Source: an uncultured Ruminococcus sp.
GTDB taxonomy: Bacteria; Bacillota; Clostridia; Oscillospirales; Ruminococcaceae
Direction of reading: 5' to 3'
Length of the DNA: 20,958 nucleotides
Assembly (NCBI GenBank): GCA_900539095.1
Contig: UQAR01000038.1
Location: forward strand, 1-20,958
The position numbers and the translations under genes were made by a program. The notes beneath the pieces were generated by a model that did no database searches, was not told the origin of the DNA, and was given only the letters and a program-made list of their open reading frames with translations. Below are positions 1 through 5,256 of this stretch, piece by piece. Numbering within the stretch: position 1 is the stretch's first letter; the number at the start of each line of letters is the position of its first letter.

Positions 1-32
1 CGTCGGCAGCGTCAGATGTGTATAAGAGACAG
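1..32 (+). other. Nextera (Tn5) sequencing adapter, not genomic
   Basis: These bases equal the Illumina Nextera read-1 adapter lacking its first T. The 19-base Tn5 mosaic end is at 14-32 and ends in GAGACAG. It lies exactly at the contig edge, so it is untrimmed library sequence and not a resident transposon end. Genomic sequence begins at about base 33. Any gene call or similarity search should exclude these bases. Confidence 0.97.
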
Positions 33-50
33 GATAAATATAATGTATAC

Positions 51-65
51 TAAGCTGGTAGCTTA
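51..65. promoter_or_regulatory. Inverted repeat abutting the -35 box, possible operator
   Basis: TAAGCT (51-56) and AGCTTA (60-65) are perfect inverted arms around GGT. The right arm ends one base before the TTGACA box at 66-71. A palindrome directly upstream of a -35 element is a usual place for a regulator to bind. There is no T-run after it, so a terminator is unlikely. The arms are only six bases long, and chance cannot be excluded. Confidence 0.4.
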
Positions 66-94
66 TTGACAAAAGGGGTCGAATTTAGTCTAAT
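66..94 (+). promoter_or_regulatory. Sigma-A-type promoter for the TasA-like gene
   Basis: The -35 box TTGACA (66-71) matches consensus fully. A 17-base spacer separates it from TCTAAT (89-94), which matches five of six positions of the -10 consensus. Transcription should start near base 101 and give a leader of about 105 bases before the start codon at 207. This strength fits a highly expressed structural subunit. Another TTGACA at 96-101 has no -10 box at a proper distance. Confidence 0.75.
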
Positions 95-105
95 ATTGAC
101 ATAAG

Positions 106-161
106 AAAGGCGTTTGGCGGCGTATTTACCGCATATCGGCAATAAAGAACGCCTTTTATTT
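106..161 (+). promoter_or_regulatory. Leader hairpin with T-run, possible attenuator
   Basis: AAAGGCGTT (106-114) pairs with AACGCCTTT (148-156), a nine-pair stem. It encloses a smaller stem, GCGG (117-120) with CCGC (129-132), and is followed by TTTTATTT (154-161). The hairpin begins about five bases after the predicted transcription start, so it would be the first structure in the leader RNA. It could act as an attenuator or a 5' stabiliser. It could also be the terminator of a gene left of the contig edge, though the good promoter at 66-94 argues against that. Confidence 0.55.
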
Positions 162-206
162 CGGACATCAAAAACCGACAAATTATTATGAAAAGGACGA
201 AGAGAT

Positions 207-1256
207 ATGAAAACTAACGAAAAGAAGAATACTTCTGCTAAGAAAAAACTTATACCGGCAGTTGCAATGCTCACAACTTCCGCTGTAATGCTTTCTACCG
301 CTACTTATGCGTGGTTTACTATGAGCAGAGAAGTTGAAGTAACAGGCATTAAGCTTACTGCTACAACTCCACAGACTATTGAAATTTCTTTGGGTAAGGC
401 TCCAGAGAGTGAGGCAACTATTACAACTAAAACAGAGGCTAAAGCACCAGGTAATACAGATGCAGACGCAACCCTTTGGTCAAACAAGGCAGCGACAAGT
501 TCTGTATACGCTAGTTTTGGTAAGCTTATCCCTGTTTCTTCTGTAGACGGCTATAATATGTTCTATACCACAAAGGCTACAGAGAACGGTAAGAAGGTCG
601 ACACAACTCAGGATGAACCATTTACTGCTACTACCAAAGAAAGTAACGCAGGTTGGACATTCCAGACAGGTGGAAAATCTTCTGCCACACCAAGTGAGAG
701 CGGTTTGACACCTGATAAAGAGGGCGAAGGTTACTACCTTGATATTCCAGTTTGGTTTAGAACAACAAGCACCAAAGACGTTAATTTAGGCGTTGATGTG
801 ACACTTTCCAATCCTGATACAGCTGAAACAGCAAAGAATAATGTGCTTTATAAAGCTACAAGAGTTTCAATTCTTAAATCTGATAAGGATACATCTGATT
901 CTAGAGATAATAATGCTAAGGTTTTGTTTGCAAATAGTACTGATGAGGCTGTATACTACAATAAAACCGCTGATGATAAAGGTAAGGCTGTAGCTAGTGC
1001 AACTAAGGAATACTATGGTGAGGCTAAGCTGGGTAATGAGGTAACAGCAAGCGGAGGAGTAGTTACAAGTACTAACAATACGACTGTTGCAACAGTAACA
1101 AAGGCTGAAAAGACAGGTTATAGTGAGCCTGTGAAGTATTATATCAGGGTTTGGCTTGAGGGTGAAGATGAGAATTGCTGGAATGCTAATGCCGGACAGG
1201 ATTTTCAGGTCGATTTGAAGTTCTATGACCTTTCAAACACAGCCAATGGCAAATAA
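207..1256 (+). CDS. TasA/CalY-like secreted protein with SipW-type signal peptide
   Basis: This is a 349-residue protein. A lysine-rich N terminus (residues 2-14) is followed by a hydrophobic stretch (15-34) and an AWFT motif (35-38), the signature of substrates cut by SipW-type signal peptidases, as in TasA and CalY. The mature part is rich in Thr, Ala and Asn, with no further membrane segment, as expected for a secreted beta-sandwich fibre subunit. Near the C terminus is WLEGEDENC, which recurs in similar form in the gene at 2189-2923. The ATG follows AAGGA (193-197) by nine bases. It has its own promoter and its own terminator, and its AT-rich codons differ from the genes downstream. I infer that this is the abundant major subunit of a surface fibre. 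The family call is from the signal motif and context, since the mature sequence is not one I recognise. Confidence 0.8.
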   Translation: MKTNEKKNTSAKKKLIPAVAMLTTSAVMLSTATYAWFTMSREVEVTGIKLTATTPQTIEISLGKAPESEATITTKTEAKAPGNTDADATLWSNKAATSSVYASFGKLIPVSSVDGYNMFYTTKATENGKKVDTTQDEPFTATTKESNAGWTFQTGGKSSATPSESGLTPDKEGEGYYLDIPVWFRTTSTKDVNLGVDVTLSNPDTAETAKNNVLYKATRVSILKSDKDTSDSRDNNAKVLFANSTDEAVYYNKTADDKGKAVASATKEYYGEAKLGNEVTASGGVVTSTNNTTVATVTKAEKTGYSEPVKYYIRVWLEGEDENCWNANAGQDFQVDLKFYDLSNTANGK

Positions 1257-1273
1257 TCCACAAACAATAAAAC

Positions 1274-1305
1274 AAAAAAGACGCCGAAGAAATTCGGCGT
1301 TTTTT
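1274..1305 (+). terminator. Intrinsic terminator after the TasA-like gene
   Basis: ACGCCGAA (1281-1288) and TTCGGCGT (1293-1300) form an eight-pair perfect stem with a GAAA loop, followed by TTTTT. The A-run before it (1274-1279) can pair with those Ts, so it may also work on the opposite strand. It separates gene 1 from the long operon. Confidence 0.93.
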
Positions 1306-1360
1306 GGTAAATGGGCTTAAAAAATAATTTTCCATATTTGGGGAAATCTCCCGATTTTTC

Positions 1361-1389
1361 TTTACTTTTTGTCGAAAATATGCTACAAT
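1361..1389 (+). promoter_or_regulatory. Promoter of the long operon, extended -10
   Basis: TACAAT (1384-1389) is preceded by TGC (1381-1383), an extended -10 element. TTTACT (1361-1366) lies 17 bases upstream as a weaker -35. Transcription would start near 1396, leaving a leader of under 30 bases before the TTG at 1424. I find no convincing terminator further downstream, so this may drive all genes to the right edge. Confidence 0.65.
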
Positions 1390-1423
1390 AATACATTGGA
1401 GCAGGAAAGGAAGTGGCTTTGCT

Positions 1424-2170
1424 TTGGGCGAAAATTCTACAGTTGACGGCGTTCGTGCCGTGGAGCTTTTCTATAGACCTATAAAAAATACCGACAGCGG
1501 CAGGGTCACGTTTTTGCAGTCGCAAACAAGGCTCAATTCTCCTGCTATGGGTACGCTCATGCCTGCGGATTATCTCCCTGTGGCTCAGCTTTCCGACCAG
1601 TGTATAAGCATTTTCAAGCTTGCTTTAGTTCAGCTTTTGCAGGCTTTGGGCAAGTTCCACGAAAGAGAGATAGACGTTGACTGGGCAAGCGTTTTCATGC
1701 CTGCAAGGTTTTTAAGGCTGACGGACGCTCCGAGAGTGGCGGCGGATTACTGCGATAAGTTCGGCGTGAAGTATGAGAACGTCTGCTTTGAGTTGTCGCC
1801 TAATGTGCTTGATGAAACTGACGGCACGGCGGCTGACAACGTGGCTCTTATGAGGCGGCAGGGTTTTCATTTCCTGCTGACGGGATTCGGCGGTGCGGAC
1901 TTTCAAATGCTCAAGGTCGCTGAGTTCAAGATGGATAATATCATGCTTGACGGCTCGGTCACTGAGGTGCTTGGTAAGAGCGACAGGTATGATACTTGTG
2001 TTGGCTCGCTGCTGAACTTTATCTTTGACCTTAACGCTGAGGCTGTGGCTGACGGTGTTGCTGACGATAAGCAGGTCAAACAGCTGAGCGGTATGCAGTG
2101 CCTTTATTTTTCGGGAGATAATGCAGGAAAATATGTTGCGGAAAGATACGTCCGCAAGAGAAATGAGTAA
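1424..2170 (+). CDS. Degenerate EAL-domain protein, probably not a phosphodiesterase
   Basis: This 248-residue cytoplasmic protein keeps the outline of an EAL (c-di-GMP phosphodiesterase) domain. VELFYRPI (13-20) stands where the E-A-L-x-R motif should be and keeps the Glu. The helix after MPADYLPVAQ (46-55) matches the usual P-x-x-F-I-P-x-A-E segment. FELSPNV (122-128) replaces the L-E-I-T-E strand. LTGFGGADF (152-160) replaces the D-D-F-G loop and lacks both aspartates. FKMD (168-171) keeps the Lys. ADGVAD (209-214) lacks the Glu of A-E-G-V-E. Loss of several metal and catalytic residues suggests a c-di-GMP sensor or a scaffold. The TTG start has GGAAG (1409-1413) ten bases upstream. It is the first gene of the operon, 18 bases before the next, so it may set operon output or activity. 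Confidence 0.7.
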   Translation: MGENSTVDGVRAVELFYRPIKNTDSGRVTFLQSQTRLNSPAMGTLMPADYLPVAQLSDQCISIFKLALVQLLQALGKFHEREIDVDWASVFMPARFLRLTDAPRVAADYCDKFGVKYENVCFELSPNVLDETDGTAADNVALMRRQGFHFLLTGFGGADFQMLKVAEFKMDNIMLDGSVTEVLGKSDRYDTCVGSLLNFIFDLNAEAVADGVADDKQVKQLSGMQCLYFSGDNAGKYVAERYVRKRNE

Positions 2171-2188
2171 TAAACGGGTGATACGGTT

Positions 2189-2923
2189 TTGGACGGTAAA
2201 AATAAAGATAAAAATACAAGAGTAGTCGATACCCTTGCTCTTCGCAGGACCGCCAATGAGGCTAAACGCTATGTGGTATTGATGAGGCTGCTCAAAATAC
2301 TTGCCGTTATTCTTATTGCTATCGTGGCGGCTGCATATGCGGTGTCTTATTTTTACGACAAGTACGGCAGCTTTACAGTGAAGATAAGCAAGTATGACAT
2401 GATAGATCAGGGGCTGACCCTTTCGGAAACTCCTGACTATACCACCAGCAAGTCAAGGCTCAATGCGGATATTCTTTACGATATGACCAATATCAGCGGC
2501 GAGGACTTGCCTGCCAATATCGACAAGGTGAACGGCGGTCACAACGGCGACGGGTATATCGCTTATACTTTCTATCTGATAAATTCAGGCAAAGACACTA
2601 TCAGCTATGACAGGGAAATGACTATCGAGAACGTTTCCAACAACGTTGACGAGGCTATCAGGGTGGAGCTTTTCGTAAACGGCGAGAAAACTGTTTACGG
2701 CAAAACAAAGTCTGACGGCAGCGGCAAGGAAAGCGACTGCGACAAGGAGTTTGCCTCATCGACCGAGGTTATGAAAGAGCGGCGTGAAAAGCTTGCACCT
2801 GGCGAAAAGGACAAGTTCACGGTTGTCATATGGCTTGAGGGCAATGACCCTGACTGCACGGACGCCATTATCGGCGGAACAATGAAACTTGGAATGAATT
2901 TCAAGATAGTTGAAACAACGTAA
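2189..2923 (+). CDS. Membrane-anchored protein related to the TasA-like subunit
   Basis: This is a 244-residue protein with a charged N terminus (1-31), one membrane helix at about 32-54 and an outward domain. The C-terminal segment LAPGEKDKFTVVIWLEGNDP, followed by DC, resembles the end of the gene at 207-1256 (WLEG, acidic residue, Cys). This suggests the same beta-sandwich fold. Unlike true SipW substrates it has no AWFT motif. Its helix is followed by YFYDKYG, so it probably stays in the membrane and could serve as a base or minor anchor for the fibre. The TTG start follows GGGTGAT (2176-2182) by six bases. I do not know a named family for it. Confidence 0.65.
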   Translation: MDGKNKDKNTRVVDTLALRRTANEAKRYVVLMRLLKILAVILIAIVAAAYAVSYFYDKYGSFTVKISKYDMIDQGLTLSETPDYTTSKSRLNADILYDMTNISGEDLPANIDKVNGGHNGDGYIAYTFYLINSGKDTISYDREMTIENVSNNVDEAIRVELFVNGEKTVYGKTKSDGSGKESDCDKEFASSTEVMKERREKLAPGEKDKFTVVIWLEGNDPDCTDAIIGGTMKLGMNFKIVETT

Positions 2924-2930
2924 GAATTAG

Positions 2931-2970
2931 AAGGGAGGAAACTTCGGCTCGTCCGAGGTTTGAAATTATG
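2931..2970 (+). promoter_or_regulatory. Ribosome binding site split from its start by a hairpin
   Basis: The only Shine-Dalgarno sequence for the first peptidase, AAGGGAGG (2931-2938), is 29 bases before the ATG at 2968, too far for direct use. The bases between hold a nine-pair hairpin: AAACTTCGG (2939-2947) pairs with CCGAGGTTT (2953-2961), with one G-U pair and a five-base loop. Folding it leaves exactly GAAATT (2962-2967), an ideal six-base spacing. There is no ATG, GTG or TTG in this frame between the Shine-Dalgarno sequence and 2968. Confidence 0.7.
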
Positions 2971-3633
2971 AAGAAAGCTTTAAAGATCGTTTTTAACGTT
3001 ATTGCGTGGATAGTGCTTATATTTGCACTGCTTATAACTATTCTCGTGTTCTCGTCTGACAAGAACAACGGCACGGCAAGTCTGCTGGGATATATCCCGC
3101 TCACTGTGGAGTCGGACTCAATGAAACCGACTTTCAAGAAAGATGACCTCATCATTTCAAAGGAGATAGACGATGTAAATTCTTTGAAAAAGGGTGACGT
3201 TATCACTTTCTGGACGCTTATTGACGGCAAAAAGGTGAAGAACACCCACCGTATCGCTGATGTTATCGACGATAACGGCTCTGTGGGCTTTATCACACGA
3301 GGCGACGCTAATAACGCTGACGATACATATACAGTGTATGCGGGGGACATCATCGGTCAGTGGAACGGTGCGAAAATAGGCGGCTTTGGCAAGGTAATGG
3401 ATTTTCTCAGAACAAAGACGGGATTTTTCATTTGTATACTTCTGCCGATAGCACTGTTTTTCCTGTTCGAGCTTTATAAGCTTATCGCAACGATAATCGA
3501 GATAAAGCGTCCTGCTATCACGGAGAGCGATGAGGAAGAGATAAAAAGACGTGCGGTGGAAGAGTACCTTGCACAGCAGAAGAAAAAGGAAGAGGAAGAG
3601 GAAGATGCACAGCAGGAGAAAAGTGACGAATAA
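2968..3633 (+). CDS. sipW: SipW-type (ER-type) signal peptidase I
   Basis: This 221-residue membrane protease removes AWFT-type signal peptides outside the membrane. An N-terminal membrane helix spans about 8-28. Catalytic Ser51 lies in SDSMKPT. His94 in THRI stands in place of the Lys of ordinary bacterial signal peptidases, which marks the archaeal/ER-like SipW class. RGDAN holds Asp113. A second helix lies at about 152-172. The last 40 residues form a highly charged, probably helical tail on the cytoplasmic side, with runs of Lys, Glu and Gln, not needed for catalysis. The neighbours carry AWFT-type signals and are its likely substrates. The ATG is the first possible start in this frame after a Shine-Dalgarno sequence that a hairpin separates from it. 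A paralogue lies at 7415-8071. Confidence 0.92.
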   Translation: MKKALKIVFNVIAWIVLIFALLITILVFSSDKNNGTASLLGYIPLTVESDSMKPTFKKDDLIISKEIDDVNSLKKGDVITFWTLIDGKKVKNTHRIADVIDDNGSVGFITRGDANNADDTYTVYAGDIIGQWNGAKIGGFGKVMDFLRTKTGFFICILLPIALFFLFELYKLIATIIEIKRPAITESDEEEIKRRAVEEYLAQQKKKEEEEEDAQQEKSDE

Positions 3634-3654
3634 CTGCTGCTTGGGTGATACATT

Positions 3655-5223
3655 ATGAATGGATTTCTGAAATGGTTTTTTGTTTTCATGTCGGCAATGC
3701 TCACAGGCTTTGGACAGATATTCAAGGGTCTGTGGAACGGCATAAAACAGATCTTCAACATAAAAAACTACATAAAGATATTCAAGACTTACTCGGCTGA
3801 CTTCGGCGTGCTGGGCTGGGTGATTTCTGTGCTTGCCATAATAGTTGTGGCGGCTATCTTTGTGCTTATCATTTTTATGATAGTGCTTGCTGTGAGAAAG
3901 TATATAAGGTTCAGACAATCTATCGTCAGCAACGAGGACCTTATCGAAGAGATATCCGACCTTCAGCGACAGGTGGTCAAGATGACCAAAGAGAAGGACG
4001 AGATAATGGCGATGAAGGTGGCACAGCTTGGGGTCTATGACAACACGGCTATTGCGGAGGGTGAGGCTCAGCTGGCAGAGGGTGAGCAGATGCCTGCACA
4101 GGGCGAGGCTCAGACCACTGTTGACGGCGTTGTTCAAACTGCCGACTGCCGTTTCTCAAAGCTTATCGAGGTGGACAATTTCTACAAGACCTACGAGCCG
4201 CCTGTTTATGATAATGACATCACGCTCAGCGGTATCTGCGAGGCTTACAGAAACTTCGCCTGCTCAAGAATGCACCTTTACTATGACATAAAAACTATCA
4301 GACTTTTTATCGCAGGCATGGCGTCAACAAAGCTTATTATCCTGCAAGGTATCTCAGGTACCGGTAAAACATCACTGCCGTATTCTTTCGGAAAGTTCTT
4401 GCAGAAAGATACGACTATCGCATCTGTTCAGCCGTCATGGCGTGACAGAACTGAGCTTTTTGGATACTTCAACGAGTTCACAAAGAACTTTAATGAGACC
4501 GAAGTGCTCAAGAGAATCTACTCGTCAGATTACAATGACGATGTGAACTTCATACTTCTCGATGAGATGAACATTGCGAGAGTTGAGTATTACTTTGCGG
4601 AAATGCTCTCTATCCTCGAAATGCCTGACCCTGCGGAATGGGAACTTGACCTTGTTCCGAACGTGTGGAGCACTGACCCTGTTCGTCTTGACAAGGGCAA
4701 GCTGCGTATACCGCAGAACATTTGGTATATCGGTACTGCAAATAACGACGATTCTACGTTCACTATTTCAGATAAGGTCTACGACCGTGCTCAGCCTATC
4801 AACCTTGACGCAAAGGGCGTTGCTTTTGACGCTCCTGACACGCCGCCAATGAACCTTAGCTTTGAGCACCTTGACGCTCTTTTCAAAGAGGCCTTTCAGA
4901 TGTATCCTGTCTCTCAGGACAGCTTGAAAAAGATACAGCAGCTTGACCTGTGGGTAATTGAAAAGCTTAGAGTGGCTTTCGGTAACCGTATTCTAAAGCA
5001 GATGAACCTGTTCGTGCCTGTATACGTTGCCTGCGGCGGCGAGGAGCTTGACGGTATCGATTATGTGCTGGCAACTAAGATATTCAGAAAATTTGAATCC
5101 CTGAACCTTGCGATGCTCAGGGACGAGCTGAAAGAACTTTGCACCTATATGCAGAAACTTTTCGGCAGAAACACTATGAAAGAATCTATCGCATATCTTG
5201 AAAGATTGCAGAAACTGTACTAA
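3655..5223 (+). CDS. Membrane-anchored McrB-like AAA+ ATPase
   Basis: This is a 522-residue protein. It has an amphipathic or hydrophobic N terminus (4-20), one strong membrane helix (about 51-80), a short coiled coil (about 92-121), an Ala/Glu/Gln-rich linker (130-160) and then an AAA+ domain of the McrB/AAA_5 type. Walker A is GISGTGKTS (232-240), Walker B is FILLDEMN (299-306) with Asp303 and Glu304, sensor 1 is IGTANND (359-365), and DKVYDRA (373-379) likely gives the arginine finger. The Walker B helix ARVEYYFAEML is typical of McrB relatives. McrB proteins are normally soluble GTPases of a restriction system. A membrane helix and a place between two signal peptidases are unusual. The nucleotide used cannot be told from sequence. 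ATG with GGGTGAT (3643-3649) five bases before; the DUF2357-like partner follows after 33 bases. Confidence 0.85.
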   Translation: MNGFLKWFFVFMSAMLTGFGQIFKGLWNGIKQIFNIKNYIKIFKTYSADFGVLGWVISVLAIIVVAAIFVLIIFMIVLAVRKYIRFRQSIVSNEDLIEEISDLQRQVVKMTKEKDEIMAMKVAQLGVYDNTAIAEGEAQLAEGEQMPAQGEAQTTVDGVVQTADCRFSKLIEVDNFYKTYEPPVYDNDITLSGICEAYRNFACSRMHLYYDIKTIRLFIAGMASTKLIILQGISGTGKTSLPYSFGKFLQKDTTIASVQPSWRDRTELFGYFNEFTKNFNETEVLKRIYSSDYNDDVNFILLDEMNIARVEYYFAEMLSILEMPDPAEWELDLVPNVWSTDPVRLDKGKLRIPQNIWYIGTANNDDSTFTISDKVYDRAQPINLDAKGVAFDAPDTPPMNLSFEHLDALFKEAFQMYPVSQDSLKKIQQLDLWVIEKLRVAFGNRILKQMNLFVPVYVACGGEELDGIDYVLATKIFRKFESLNLAMLRDELKELCTYMQKLFGRNTMKESIAYLERLQKLY

Positions 5224-5256
5224 AATTTGTACTGATATTTGAGAGGAGGGACGGGC

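Noticed and set aside
14..32. A Tn5 transposon end
   Set aside because: The bases upstream match the synthetic Nextera adapter and there is no transposase or second end. It is a library artefact.
50..274. A minus-strand frame of 74 codons near the left edge
   Set aside because: It runs through the promoter, leader hairpin and start of gene 1, and its product has no recognisable feature.
1341..1359. A second terminator between gene 1 and the operon (GGGA, AATC loop, TCCC, then TTTTT)
   Set aside because: The stem has only four pairs and it lies just before the promoter at 1361. The strong terminator at 1274-1305 already explains the end of gene 1.
3157..4137. A 326-codon open frame on the minus strand
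   Set aside because: It lies antisense to the peptidase and ATPase genes, which carry intact catalytic motifs. Its translation shows low-complexity Leu, His and Cys runs and no motif.
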